Assembly: GCA_039030555.1 (NCBI GenBank)
Contig: JBCCDY010000027.1
Span: 1-49,770, forward strand
Reading direction: 5' to 3'
DNA from: JBCCDY01 sp039030555
Lineage (GTDB): Bacteria; Bacteroidota; Bacteroidia; Cytophagales; Cyclobacteriaceae
DNA length: 49,770 nucleotides
The notes under the pieces: model-generated
Told to the model about the DNA's origin: nothing
Databases searched by the model: none
What the model saw: only the letters and a program-made list of their open reading frames with translations
Program-made: the position numbers and the translations under genes
Part shown: positions 1 to 9,914 of the stretch, piece after piece
Layout of the letters: each line of letters starts with the position of its first letter
Position numbering within the stretch: position 1 is the first letter of the stretch

Positions 1-489
1 AAACGAAACTCACTGGAAGAAAAGAAATTCATAGAACGACTAAGCTTCGGAGGCAACTTCCAGATCACAAGTACCGACCCTGTGATTATAGATGCCTCCC
101 CAACAGTAGCCTATGGAGTAAGCAAAGTATTTCAAGTTGGATTAGGGATCACCTATCGCCAGACCTTCGGAAACGATACAATAAATAGACTGAGCGATCA
201 ACTATGGGGATACAGGACCTTTGGAGATTACAACTTCTGGAAAGGCTTTTTCAGCAGAGTAGAATACGAACAGCTATTTCAAAAGATAGACGGGCTGGAA
301 ACAGAAGCCTTTAACGATCGGTGGGATAGTACGATAGGATTCTCGTTAGGATTGGGTAAAAGGTTTAAGATCAAGAAAAAGATCAGTGCATTTGCGATCA
401 TCCAATATAACTTTCTACACAGCGAAGAAGACGGCATCACCCCGAATGCCTGGAGCCCACGATTCGGAGTTGATTTTACCCCTTGGTAA
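1..489 (+). CDS. Outer-membrane beta-barrel-like protein, C-terminal part (5' end outside window)
   Basis: The frame is open from base 1 to the TAA at 487-489, so the gene is cut by the window edge; the GTG at 82 is only an internal valine. About 162 residues are visible. They show alternating hydrophobic and aromatic or glycine residues (LSFGGNF, SPTVAYGVS, VGLGITYR, FSLGLGKRF), ending in FGVDFTPW with a near-terminal aromatic, as in small outer-membrane barrels. The middle resembles the small porin-like hypothetical proteins common in Bacteroidota, where a line on overall position (SPTVAYGVSKVFQVGLG) is conserved. The cargo or ligand cannot be told. Barrel fold is inferred from pattern only. 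Confidence 0.7.
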   Translation, partial: KRNSLEEKKFIERLSFGGNFQITSTDPVIIDASPTVAYGVSKVFQVGLGITYRQTFGNDTINRLSDQLWGYRTFGDYNFWKGFFSRVEYEQLFQKIDGLETEAFNDRWDSTIGFSLGLGKRFKIKKKISAFAIIQYNFLHSEEDGITPNAWSPRFGVDFTPW

Positions 490-669
490 GGTCATCATTT
501 TAATTGAAGTCACTTCCACTACGTCAAGACAGCACAACAGAAATTAGTATATAATTCCTGTTCCACAGGTCCAATCTTTAAAAAATCCTGTTCCCGAATT
601 AGTATACTCTTAGTATTAATACTATATTCATGGGCGTTCTCAAAAAAGTTCAATTTTTTTTTTCAGCTT

Positions 670-1473
670 ATGGGAGAAATGTTAAGACCTGTTTCGGGAG
701 AAGATCATAGAGGCTACAGAAAATACAGAATTAAAGGGATTGATAGGGATATCATCGCGAGAAAAGGAGGCCCGACCAAACAACAGATCAAAGAATCCGA
801 TTCTTATCAGGTACTTAGGAAAAACCAGAATGAATTTGGGGCAGCATCTAAGCTGGCGAAAAGTATACGAAATTCTTTTAGTTCGGAGGTTGCAAAGTTA
901 TGCGGTTCCTATGTAAGTGGAAAGCTTACCGCGTTGGTTAGGAATACCATAAAAAAATCAGAAGGCGAGAAAGGTAAACGTCCGGTTTTGATCTCGGGAA
1001 ATAAAGCGGATCTGATTGGTTTTGATTTTGACTCAGGCAAAAAATTCGAAGAAGTATTCAGGGCCAGATATCACTTAAAGCCAGGCTCACAGTTCGGTCA
1101 TTTTATCTTTCATTGCAGCACTTTCATTCCGGAAGAATCCATCATACACCCAAAAGGTGCAACACACTTCAAACTTTACAATCATGTAGTTGGGCTTTCG
1201 GATATGAAGTACCAGGAATCGAGTGAATCTTACGATTATCTGGAAAGCAACTCAAACGGATGTCATGCAACGGAGACCAGCGAACTTTTACCAATCACAC
1301 GCCTAAATTTGGAGCCTTTTTACTTTTCACTATCGCTGAATGGAGTATGTCAAAAACAAAAAGAACATCTTTCTCTAGCAGTATTAATGGGTATCCAATT
1401 CTATCAATTTGAGAGTGGTAAATACAAAGAATGTAAGGAGGGCAATGCCATAAGTATTGTTCAAATGGTCTGA
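670..1473 (+). CDS. Conserved Bacteroidota hypothetical protein (267 aa)
   Basis: I recognise the layout of a Bacteroidota-restricted family of unknown function: an N-terminal segment reading IARKGGPTKQQIKES followed by an FGAASKLAKSIRNSF helix, a middle GKRPVLISGNKADLIGFDF stretch, a THFKLYNHVVGLSD segment, and a C-terminal GIQFYQFESGKYKECKEGNA block. Length (267 aa) fits the family as I remember it. No signal peptide, no catalytic motif and no membrane segment is visible. The ATG at 670 follows a run of ten T residues at 655-664. It stands alone between the barrel gene and the Ig-like repeat gene. Function unknown. Confidence 0.8.
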   Translation: MGEMLRPVSGEDHRGYRKYRIKGIDRDIIARKGGPTKQQIKESDSYQVLRKNQNEFGAASKLAKSIRNSFSSEVAKLCGSYVSGKLTALVRNTIKKSEGEKGKRPVLISGNKADLIGFDFDSGKKFEEVFRARYHLKPGSQFGHFIFHCSTFIPEESIIHPKGATHFKLYNHVVGLSDMKYQESSESYDYLESNSNGCHATETSELLPITRLNLEPFYFSLSLNGVCQKQKEHLSLAVLMGIQFYQFESGKYKECKEGNAISIVQMV

Positions 1474-1582
1474 CCGTGCGAAATATCGTTCGATTCGCTC
1501 GTTAATAGTATCGCTTAATCCTTGGTTTTTGTTTATTTTTAGTATGTTTAATGAAAACAAAACCAAGAATTTCAAGCCTATT

Positions 1583-3937
1583 ATGAATATGGTCATAAAT
1601 AAGATTGCGGTATGCATAGTATGTTTATTCATGGTCATCTCTTCTGGTGTAAATGCTCAGGGAGAACAAGATGAGCAACGGATACGTGATTTTAAAATGC
1701 GGTTGAATGAAGGAGTCCGATATACTTCCGATCGTGAAATAAAGCTCGAAATACGACCTACCAAACTCAGAATGGGCCTTATTTCTAAGATGAAAATCTC
1801 TTTCACTAGTGATTTTCGATCTGTAAGTTGGACAGATGCAGAACGTGATGCTACAATTACCTTACCTGCAGGAGATGGTGAAAAAACCGTTTACGTTCAG
1901 TTGAGAGATGAAGCAGGTAATGATTCGAATATTGAAAGCTCGAAAATAATATTGGATACCCAACCGCCAACGGCAGGAAATATCGTAATAAACGAGGGTG
2001 AAAAAGTTACCAACAGTAAGTTTGGAAAGGTGAGGCTAAGTATTGGAGCAAAGGGTGCTTATAAAATGCAATTGAGCAATACCAGTAACTTCAGTGAAGC
2101 TCGCTGGGAGAAATTCACGGATAAGCGAAATTGGATACTCAATACGGATGGAGATGGTGAAAAAACAGTATTCATTCGTTTTGGGGATGAAGCCAATAAC
2201 ATCAGTTCCATTTTTCAGGACGATATTATTTTAGATACTACACCTCCTGAAGGATCAATCATGGTCAATGAAGGAGAACGATTCACGACAGAAAGAGATA
2301 TAAAGATCAATATTATGTCGGCCGATACCGATGTAGCACAGGTAAGAATAGTTGATGGTACCAATGACGAAATAAGGCCGTTTGGCTCAAACTCCAGGGA
2401 GCCAAATCTTTATGACTGGACCTTGGATACTTTAGAAGGTAAAAAAGCCATACGTGTCTATTTTCGCGATAATGCTGGAAATATATCACCTAAACCTGCT
2501 GTTGACGAAATCATATTAGATACCAAGCCTCCGGAGAAGCCTTTTATAGCCATCAACAGAGGGGCAAAATACGCTACTGATCCCGAAGGTCAAGTTAATA
2601 TTTCTATAAGAACCAGGGAGACGCCCACAGGTTATACAGTAAGGTTAAGTAATGATGAAAGTTTCAAAACGTTTGAAGACCTGAAATATAAAGCTGAGGT
2701 TCCAGGGTGGAAGCTCGATGCCAAGTCGGATGGTTATAAAACCGTATACGCCAAGTTCATTGACCAGGCCGGAAACGTGTCGGAAGTAGGAAAAGCAAGT
2801 ACTTCCCTGGATAGAAAGTATCCGGAGGCGAAATCAATTAAGATAAATGACGATGCAGAATGGAGTCATAAACCTGTTGTTGATCTTAAAATTGATGTCT
2901 TAGGCGCTGATATGATGCAGATCAGTAATGACTCAAGCTTCAAAACATCGACGAGATGGATACCCTTCCAGAGTGAAATTAAAGGCTGGATACTGACAGG
3001 AGAAGAAGGAGTGAATATGGTTTATGCACGATTCAGGGATATGGCTGGTAATTCAACTACCGTGCTCACAGATGGAATTAAACTAGATACAAAGCCTCCA
3101 TCGGGTAGAATAGTGATCAATAAAGGTGAAAATGTTGTGACTGATAAGGAAGGAAAAGTCGTGCTAAATATCATATACAATAGCTATGCTTCCGAGATGC
3201 AAATATCCAATGATTCACTATTTAAAACAGCTAAATGGCAGCCTGCTACTAAAGAGGTATTAGGATGGAAGCTCGCAGGTGAAGAAGACGGTCCCAGGAT
3301 AGTTTACGCCAAGTTTCGTGATGAAGCCGGACAAATTTCAGCCATTGCAAGGGATAGAGTACTATTAGATAGAACTCCACCAAAAGATGTTCAGATCGCA
3401 TTAAACAAAAACGCTAAGTATTGTACCGACGACAATAAGAAGGTGATGGTCTTCTTTAAAGCGCTGGGTGCTAAAGAAATGAAAGTTGGATCGAGTGAAG
3501 ATTTGAGCGCTTTGGAGTGGATTCCTGTTCAGGCTACTTATGAGTATACTTTAGAAGGAGAAGATGGGATGAAAACGGTTTATGCCCAGTTTAGAGATGC
3601 GTTTGGAAACGAATCAGGCGTTGTAAAAGACGATATCATATTAGATCGAACTCCTCCGGAACCCAGGCTTTTTGTGATTGATGAGGGTGCTGAATGGACT
3701 AATAACCAGGATAAGAAAGTTGCATTGAAGATGAGAGCTGATGATGCTTACCAGATGCGAGTAGATTTCAATCCTGATTTCAAAAATTCTGAGTGGCAAA
3801 AATATTCAACATCACTTTCAGATTATGTTTTAAATGGTGAAGATGGGACTAAGAAGCTTTACATAATATTTAGAGATGATGCCGGAAATATTTCCAGGGC
3901 TTTAGACGCTTCCATAAAATTGAAGCGTGAGTTCTAA
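1583..3937 (+). CDS. Secreted protein with eight Ig-like repeats
   Basis: The frame is open from 1457, but the ATG at 1583 gives a clean Sec signal peptide (MNMVINKIAVCIVC then a VNAQ cleavage site), so I start there (784 aa); the ATG at 1544 is the alternative. The mature protein is almost entirely eight tandem domains of 92-97 residues. Each opens with a (I/V)NEG-like strand, has a middle (M)QISNDSSF segment, then DGxKTVYxxFRDxAGN, and ends in LD(T/R)xPP. The LDxxPP boundaries fall near 1952, 2231, 2516, 2807, 3083, 3364 and 3641. This is the build of surface or periplasmic Ig-like repeat proteins that bind other proteins or glycans. No LPXTG, lipobox, or T9SS C-terminal domain is visible, so how it stays at the surface is unclear. 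Confidence 0.88.
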   Translation: MNMVINKIAVCIVCLFMVISSGVNAQGEQDEQRIRDFKMRLNEGVRYTSDREIKLEIRPTKLRMGLISKMKISFTSDFRSVSWTDAERDATITLPAGDGEKTVYVQLRDEAGNDSNIESSKIILDTQPPTAGNIVINEGEKVTNSKFGKVRLSIGAKGAYKMQLSNTSNFSEARWEKFTDKRNWILNTDGDGEKTVFIRFGDEANNISSIFQDDIILDTTPPEGSIMVNEGERFTTERDIKINIMSADTDVAQVRIVDGTNDEIRPFGSNSREPNLYDWTLDTLEGKKAIRVYFRDNAGNISPKPAVDEIILDTKPPEKPFIAINRGAKYATDPEGQVNISIRTRETPTGYTVRLSNDESFKTFEDLKYKAEVPGWKLDAKSDGYKTVYAKFIDQAGNVSEVGKASTSLDRKYPEAKSIKINDDAEWSHKPVVDLKIDVLGADMMQISNDSSFKTSTRWIPFQSEIKGWILTGEEGVNMVYARFRDMAGNSTTVLTDGIKLDTKPPSGRIVINKGENVVTDKEGKVVLNIIYNSYASEMQISNDSLFKTAKWQPATKEVLGWKLAGEEDGPRIVYAKFRDEAGQISAIARDRVLLDRTPPKDVQIALNKNAKYCTDDNKKVMVFFKALGAKEMKVGSSEDLSALEWIPVQATYEYTLEGEDGMKTVYAQFRDAFGNESGVVKDDIILDRTPPEPRLFVIDEGAEWTNNQDKKVALKMRADDAYQMRVDFNPDFKNSEWQKYSTSLSDYVLNGEDGTKKLYIIFRDDAGNISRALDASIKLKREF

Positions 3938-4088
3938 ATCACATTAATACCGCCCAAAAACACCAATATCCGTTTAAGAGTTTACTGTAACTAATAGTTA
4001 AACAAAAGCGTCATTGTAGCAGTATGTTTAATTATATTGGATCTGAAAACCAAAAGGCTCCAAACCTTTAAATCTTGAAAAAACTTAA

Positions 4089-5279
4089 ATGAAAACAAGA
4101 CAAGTTGTAATCGTAGCTTGTGGTCTCCTGTTATTAATCGGATCAGTCTTCTTAATGCAGTTTTTAGGTAGCCAAAAAGAGGAACCAGAAAAAGAAATAC
4201 CGGTAATTCCTGTTAAAGCTGTTAAAACAGAAAAGGTAGAATATTCAAGTATTCCCACACTTACGACAGCTTACGGAAGAGTTATATCTGCTGAAGCCAT
4301 CGACATTATAGCCGAGAAATCGGGTCAAATATTAAGAGGAAACACTCTTTTGAAAGCGGGAAGAAGCTTCAACAAAGGTGAGCTGCTTTTTGCCTTGGAA
4401 GACACCGAAGTTCGGTTAAATCTTCAATCTTCTAAAAGTAATTTTCTGAAAGATCTGGCTTCTATTCTTCCGGATCTGAAAATTGATTTTCCGGATTCTT
4501 ATGAAAAGTGGAACTCTTATTTTAAATCAGTGGAAATAGATAAGGAGTTACCGAATTTACCCAATTACGACGATCCGAAGGAAAAAACCTTTTTGGCAAC
4601 TCAGAACATTCTGAGTTCCTATTACAACATTAAGAGTACTGAAGCTGGACTAAGGAAATACAGAGTTTATGCACCGTTTAAAGGAACTATAACAGATGTT
4701 TATCTTCAATCGGGTTCTTTTGTCAATCCCGGAGGACGAGTTATTAGGATTATAAGGACTGACCGAATAGAGATGCGGGTTTCTGTTGAAGTTGATGATA
4801 TTCAATGGATTAAGAAAGGAGGAAAAGTTGATGTTTATTCACAAAATGGTGAAGAATACTGGACAGGTACCGTTTCCAGAATCGGAGACTTCGTAAATCA
4901 AACCACTCAATCAATTGATGTATTTGTTGCTATCAATTCGTTAGGTAAAACAATTTACGATGGTCAATACCTAAAAGCCGAGTTGAAAGGTAAAGAAATT
5001 GAAGAAGGTGCTATTCTTCCACGCGAAGCTGTATTTGAAGGAAATAAAGTATACGTGCTCGCCGATACTGTTTTAAAGGTTAGAGAGATTGACATCAGAA
5101 AAACAAATGAAAATACCGTTGTTTACAATGGTCTTAAACAAGGAACGGAGCTTGTAGTTGAACCTTTGATTAATGCTTATAACAATATGCCTGCAAAAAA
5201 ATTAGAATCTTCATTGGTAAAAGAAAACGATAGTTTATCTAATGCTACAGATGTAAGAGCAGTTACGAATTCTAATTAG
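4089..5279 (+). CDS. RND efflux periplasmic adaptor (membrane fusion protein)
   Basis: A 396-aa HlyD/AcrA-type adaptor. Residues 1-30 form one N-terminal membrane anchor (IVACGLLLLIGSVFLMQFL) without a lipobox. A lipoyl-like half motif is seen around residues 60-110 (AYGRVISAEAIDIIAEKSGQI, LLFALEDTEVRLNLQ) and its return half near residue 200 (YRVYAPFKGTITDVYLQSG), followed by beta-barrel and membrane-proximal domains. The hairpin between the halves is short and mostly helical. It links the inner-membrane pump and TolC-like channel encoded directly downstream, 23 bases away, in one operon. Substrate cannot be read from the sequence. Confidence 0.93.
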   Translation: MKTRQVVIVACGLLLLIGSVFLMQFLGSQKEEPEKEIPVIPVKAVKTEKVEYSSIPTLTTAYGRVISAEAIDIIAEKSGQILRGNTLLKAGRSFNKGELLFALEDTEVRLNLQSSKSNFLKDLASILPDLKIDFPDSYEKWNSYFKSVEIDKELPNLPNYDDPKEKTFLATQNILSSYYNIKSTEAGLRKYRVYAPFKGTITDVYLQSGSFVNPGGRVIRIIRTDRIEMRVSVEVDDIQWIKKGGKVDVYSQNGEEYWTGTVSRIGDFVNQTTQSIDVFVAINSLGKTIYDGQYLKAELKGKEIEEGAILPREAVFEGNKVYVLADTVLKVREIDIRKTNENTVVYNGLKQGTELVVEPLINAYNNMPAKKLESSLVKENDSLSNATDVRAVTNSN

Positions 5280-5302
5280 AATGTTGGATTAAGACTAGAG
5301 AT

Positions 5303-8300
5303 ATGAAAAACGTAATAGCCTATTTTGTAAAGTATCCCATACTGGCCAATATCATCATTGCGATTACCATATTAGCTGGTGTGGCTTCATTCTTTAATAC
5401 CAGCAAATCGTTTTTTCCTACCCGTGATGCTAAAACGATTAATATTCAAATGACCTATCCCGGAGCTTCACCTGAGGAAGTGGAGGAGGGGATAACCCTG
5501 AAAATTGAAGAATCCATTAAAAGCGTTGTAGGTGTTGAAGAAGTTTTCTCAACATCATCAGAGAACTTTGCAAGCATAAGGGTAGAGGTATTTGACAATT
5601 ATGATATTGATGAAGTATTCACCGATGTAAAAAATGCAGTTGACGGCATAAGTGCTTTTCCGGTTGATGCTGAAAAACCGCTAATTTTTAAACAGAGACC
5701 ACTATCAGTAACTCAGTGGGTAGCACTTACAGGTGACGTAGATCTTTTAACAAAAAAGCGCATTGCTGAAGAGATAGAAGACGATATGCTGGCTGCTGGA
5801 ATCGTGACACAGATCAGTGTAGTGGGCTTAAATCCAAGAGAAATAGCTATTGAAGTTTCCGAGGATGCTTTATCAAGGTATGGTTTGACATTTTCGGATG
5901 TAGCTAATGCCGTTCGGGTTAACAATAGAGATATTTCGGGTGGATCTGTAAAAACGAAGAATGAGGAAATCCTCATTCGGTCAGATGCGAAAAGAACAGA
6001 TGCTGAGCGAATCGGGGAAATTGTGTTGAGATCCAATACCGATGGCACCAAGCTCTTAGTCAAAGACATTGCTGAAATAAAAGAGCAGTTTACAGATGCA
6101 CCTAATAAAAGTACACTAAATGGTAGTGAAGCAGTCTGGATACAGGTCAATAAACTGGAAGATGAGGATTTAGAAGAAATATCAGCTTATGTAACTAAGT
6201 ACGTCGATGATTTTAATGCTACGCACTCAGCTGTTGAGTTAACCACCGCATTCAACTTCTTCGATTATCTAGGCCAAAGAATTAGTATGCTGACTGAGAA
6301 TGGAATTCTTGGGTTAGTGCTCGTATTGATTTCCTTAGGTACATTTTTGAGCATTCGTTTGTCGTTCTGGGTTGCATGGGGAATACCTTCATCATTCCTC
6401 GGAATGTTCATTATAGGTTCCTTCTTTGGTTTGACGATCAATATGATCTCATTATTCGGAATGATACTCGTCATTGGGATACTCGTTGATGACGGAATCG
6501 TAATTGCAGAAAACATCTATTCTCATTTTGAGCGCACCGGAAATCCTATTAAATCAGCGATTAATGGTACGATGGAAGTATTGCCCGCTGTTGCAACCTC
6601 TGTGACCACAACTATGGTTGCATTTTCTCCTTTATTGTTACTGACGGGAGGTTTCGAATTCTTGAGGGATATGGCTATTGTGGTGATAACGAGTCTCGGT
6701 TTTTCGCTTGTAGAAGCATTCTTTGTGCTTCCTGCTCACCTGGCAAGTCCTTCCGTACTCAGTAATAAAAAAGAAGATGGATTAAGCTATAAAATCAGAA
6801 AGCAGATCAATAAGGCAATTGACTTCATGAGGTATGACCTTTATGGTCGTATGCTCCAATTCACGATGAAGTATAAATTCATATCGGTGTGTTTTATGCT
6901 TGCTTTGTTTCCGATCGTATTTGGACTTTTTGGCGGAGGCTACATTAAGTCCACGTTTTTCCCCAACATCCCATTTTCGTCGTTTAATGTAAATCTGACC
7001 TTCGTTCCCGGAACAAGGGAAGATAAGGTGGAAGATTACCTTCGAAAGTTTGAAGATGCAATATGGGAAGTCAATAAAAATCTTAAGGAAGAGAAAAATG
7101 ACGATGAAGACTTCATCCAGTTCACTTTCATCAACTTAGGAGGTACGGCCGACGGAAGCGAGTCCGGAAGTCATGCCGGAGGGATCAATGTTTTTTATAA
7201 AGAACTAGATGGTACTGGGGTTAACAGTTATGACTTAATCGACCGTATCAGAACGGAAATTGGGCCTGTTCCGGAGGCTGAAAAGTTTAATATAGGAAGC
7301 CAGGAACGTTTCGGTAAGCCGGTATCGATTCGTCTTTTAGGTAAAAATTTCCAGGAACTGGAAGATGCAAGAAATTTCCTGAAAGGGGAGCTTAAAAAAA
7401 TGCCGGACTTAAACGAGGTTCAGGACGACGTAGCTATTGGAAGGCGGGAAATGCAGTTTGAGCTTCAACCACAAGCTTATTTTCTTGGGTTGACCCACAA
7501 TGATATTGCCAGTCAGATCCGACAGGGGTTCTTTGGAGAAGAAGTTCAACGTTTACAAAAAGGTAATGATGAAGTTCGGGTTTGGGTACGTTACCCCAAT
7601 TCCGGAAGACTCAATATTGGTCAATTGGAAGAAATGAAGATTAAGACGGCCAACAATGAAGAATTTCCACTGACCCAACTTTCAGATTATGAAATTGAAA
7701 GAGGCTTTTCAGGCATTAAACATTACAATACGTCTCGATCGGTTACAGTTGAGGCGGGTTTGGTAAATCCATTTGCTGAAGTACCTCCAATCATTGAAGA
7801 GGTTCAATCTGACATAATTCCAAAACTTAACGCTAAATTCCCAGGTGTTTCGATAGATTTCGGAGGACAGGCAGAAGAAAGTGCTAAAGCACAGAGAGAG
7901 ATTGGCTTGTATTTCGGAGGTGCATTTTTGGTTATCATTTTTCTAATTATGATCACCTTCCGCTCATTCTATCAGACAGTTCTCGTAATGTCAATGATTC
8001 CTTTGGGGTGGCTTGGAGCTTCTATTGGACATGGTATTGAAGGAAAACCAGTGTCACTTCTGAGTGCGTGGGGTATGATTGCTTTATCTGGAGTTATTAT
8101 AAATGATGCTGTGGTATTTATAGCTAAGTTTAATACGAATATGAAGGCTGGTCAGACCGTTTATGAAGCTGCTTTCGGAGCTGGTATTGCCAGGTTCAGA
8201 CCAATCATTTTAACGTCCATTACAACTGTTCTTGGTTTATTCCCCCTCATAAAAGAAGGTAGCTTTCAAGCACAATTCCTTATTCCTATGGCGATTTCGG

Positions 8301-8554
8301 TGGCTTACGGTGTGCTGATTGGTACGTTTATTATTTTACTCTTTTTACCACCACTGATTCTTGCGTTTAACGATGCCAGGGTTTGGGCGAAATGGTTATG
8401 GACAGGTAAGAAACCTACTCCGGAATCCGTGGAACGTGTAATCATAGATACTAAACGCTTAGAAAATTTTGAAGATATGAATATTGAATATCTTGAAAAT
8501 GGAAATGGATCAAAGAAGAAACACAAAGAAATTCCAGCCGAGCTTTCAGAATAA
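5303..8554 (+). CDS. RND efflux pump, inner-membrane permease (AcrB/HAE-1-like)
   Basis: 1083 aa, the usual size of RND permeases, with two repeated halves: one N-terminal membrane helix, a large periplasmic loop, then five helices, twice. The first loop starts FFPTRDAKTINIQMTYPGAS with the PGASPEEVE signature of this superfamily. Membrane helix 4 carries the GILVDDGIVIAEN motif with the paired Asp residues needed for proton transfer; the second half has the matching GVIINDAVVFIAKFN. The C-terminal tail after helix 12 is long and charged. Between adaptor and TolC genes, it forms the energised part of a tripartite exporter. The family spans drugs, detergents and metals; I see no motif that settles the substrate. 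Confidence 0.95.
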   Translation: MKNVIAYFVKYPILANIIIAITILAGVASFFNTSKSFFPTRDAKTINIQMTYPGASPEEVEEGITLKIEESIKSVVGVEEVFSTSSENFASIRVEVFDNYDIDEVFTDVKNAVDGISAFPVDAEKPLIFKQRPLSVTQWVALTGDVDLLTKKRIAEEIEDDMLAAGIVTQISVVGLNPREIAIEVSEDALSRYGLTFSDVANAVRVNNRDISGGSVKTKNEEILIRSDAKRTDAERIGEIVLRSNTDGTKLLVKDIAEIKEQFTDAPNKSTLNGSEAVWIQVNKLEDEDLEEISAYVTKYVDDFNATHSAVELTTAFNFFDYLGQRISMLTENGILGLVLVLISLGTFLSIRLSFWVAWGIPSSFLGMFIIGSFFGLTINMISLFGMILVIGILVDDGIVIAENIYSHFERTGNPIKSAINGTMEVLPAVATSVTTTMVAFSPLLLLTGGFEFLRDMAIVVITSLGFSLVEAFFVLPAHLASPSVLSNKKEDGLSYKIRKQINKAIDFMRYDLYGRMLQFTMKYKFISVCFMLALFPIVFGLFGGGYIKSTFFPNIPFSSFNVNLTFVPGTREDKVEDYLRKFEDAIWEVNKNLKEEKNDDEDFIQFTFINLGGTADGSESGSHAGGINVFYKELDGTGVNSYDLIDRIRTEIGPVPEAEKFNIGSQERFGKPVSIRLLGKNFQELEDARNFLKGELKKMPDLNEVQDDVAIGRREMQFELQPQAYFLGLTHNDIASQIRQGFFGEEVQRLQKGNDEVRVWVRYPNSGRLNIGQLEEMKIKTANNEEFPLTQLSDYEIERGFSGIKHYNTSRSVTVEAGLVNPFAEVPPIIEEVQSDIIPKLNAKFPGVSIDFGGQAEESAKAQREIGLYFGGAFLVIIFLIMITFRSFYQTVLVMSMIPLGWLGASIGHGIEGKPVSLLSAWGMIALSGVIINDAVVFIAKFNTNMKAGQTVYEAAFGAGIARFRPIILTSITTVLGLFPLIKEGSFQAQFLIPMAISVAYGVLIGTFIILLFLPPLILAFNDARVWAKWLWTGKKPTPESVERVIIDTKRLENFEDMNIEYLENGNGSKKKHKEIPAELSE

Positions 8555-8567
8555 TCTTAGAGATCAA

Positions 8568-9914
8568 ATGTCCAAAAGAATACTACTTTGCCTCCTGGCA
8601 TATCTTTTTTTAATTAATGAATCTTTTTCGCAGGAACCCCTTTCGTTGGCAGATGCTATCAGAATTGGTCTTGAGAGAAACTATGATATTCAAATTGAAC
8701 ATAAGAACGTAGAGATAGCTGCCAACAATAACAATTGGGGAGAGGCAGGGAGATATCCGACTCTATCCGCCAATTTGAACCAGAATAACACATTCACAAA
8801 TATTGATAACCCGGCATCATTCCTGGCTGGGGATATTCAAAATAACGCGATTAATCCTACGGCCAACCTTAACTGGGTTTTATTCGATGGTTTTAGAGCA
8901 AGAATAAGTAAAAGCAGATTAGAAAATCTTCAAGCACAGAGTTCGGGTAATTCAGCTATTGTGATATCTAATACGATACAAGCTATTATTCTTGGATACT
9001 ATTTGGTTATTCTAGAGGAGGAACGTTTTGATGCATTTGAAAAGCAACTTAGATTATCAAGGGATAGATACAACTATCAAAAGATAAGGTTTGACCTTGG
9101 AGGCTTAGTAACTTCGGATTTGCTACAAGAAGAACTGAACTACCTAACAGATTCTATTAATTTAATTAACCAGGAACTACTTGTTGAAAACTCAAGATCT
9201 AACCTGAATACCTTGTTATCAGAAGATCCTGAAAAGGAGTTTATATTCACAGATAAAATGCAGCCAGATCTTGATGATTACACTTATGATGATTTGAGAA
9301 CAAAAATGTTTTCAGGTAATGTTGATCTTAAAACTCAGTACTTAAGTCAAGCCGTACTTAGAGATGATTTTTTGATTGCGAGGTCTGAAAGATACCCTGA
9401 TTTAAATTTCAATGCATTTTATGATTATAATAGCAATCGTCAAGATTTAGGTGGTGCGTCGCTTGCAGGTGGGGCTCCAATTGAGGAACCGGTTACTACG
9501 GCCATTACAAGAACAATTGGCGCCAATTTTACGGTTTCATTTACCTTATTCAATGGTGGAAGAATTAATAGGGCTATCCAGAATGCGAGCATAAATGAGA
9601 ATATTGGTAATTTAAGGACAGAGAATTTAAAGAACTCCTTATCGAGAGATCTTGCCCAAGCTTTAGATAGATATAGAACCAGAAAGTTAGTTTTTGGGAT
9701 AAGTGAAAGACAAAAAGAGGTCGCCATTCAAAATCTTGATGTTTCAAACGAAAAGTTTAAAACAGGTTCGATAAATTCCTTTGACTATAGAACTGTTCAA
9801 AATGCAAACTTGACGGCAGAGGTTCAGCGTCTTCAATCTGTTTATAATCTTATAGATTCAAAAGTAGAATTATTGAGGCTAACCGGAGGACTTATCAAAC
9901 AATTTGAAAACTAA
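8568..9914 (+). CDS. TolC-family outer-membrane channel
   Basis: The frame is open from 8484 inside the pump gene, but the ATG at 8568 starts a proper signal peptide (MSKRILLCLLAYLFLINESFSQ), giving 448 aa, the usual TolC-family length, 13 bases after the pump stop. The mature part begins with the family hallmark LSLADAIRIGLERNYDIQ, then two structural repeats of long coiled helices and short strands (GRYPTLSANLNQ; SERYPDLNFNAFYDY; TVSFTLFNGGRINRAI). It supplies the outer-membrane exit duct for the adaptor and pump encoded upstream. Its TAA overlaps the TAG of the convergent DUF2461 gene by four bases (CTAA). Confidence 0.93.
   Translation: MSKRILLCLLAYLFLINESFSQEPLSLADAIRIGLERNYDIQIEHKNVEIAANNNNWGEAGRYPTLSANLNQNNTFTNIDNPASFLAGDIQNNAINPTANLNWVLFDGFRARISKSRLENLQAQSSGNSAIVISNTIQAIILGYYLVILEEERFDAFEKQLRLSRDRYNYQKIRFDLGGLVTSDLLQEELNYLTDSINLINQELLVENSRSNLNTLLSEDPEKEFIFTDKMQPDLDDYTYDDLRTKMFSGNVDLKTQYLSQAVLRDDFLIARSERYPDLNFNAFYDYNSNRQDLGGASLAGGAPIEEPVTTAITRTIGANFTVSFTLFNGGRINRAIQNASINENIGNLRTENLKNSLSRDLAQALDRYRTRKLVFGISERQKEVAIQNLDVSNEKFKTGSINSFDYRTVQNANLTAEVQRLQSVYNLIDSKVELLRLTGGLIKQFEN

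Noticed and set aside
1384..1638. Minus-strand 84-aa open frame rich in hydrophobic residues
   Set aside because: It overlaps the end of the conserved hypothetical gene and the signal peptide of the repeat gene on the other strand; its hydrophobicity comes from reading the signal-peptide region backwards.
5713..6150. Minus-strand 145-aa open frame inside the RND pump gene
   Set aside because: It lies fully within a strongly supported pump gene on the other strand and shows no family features.
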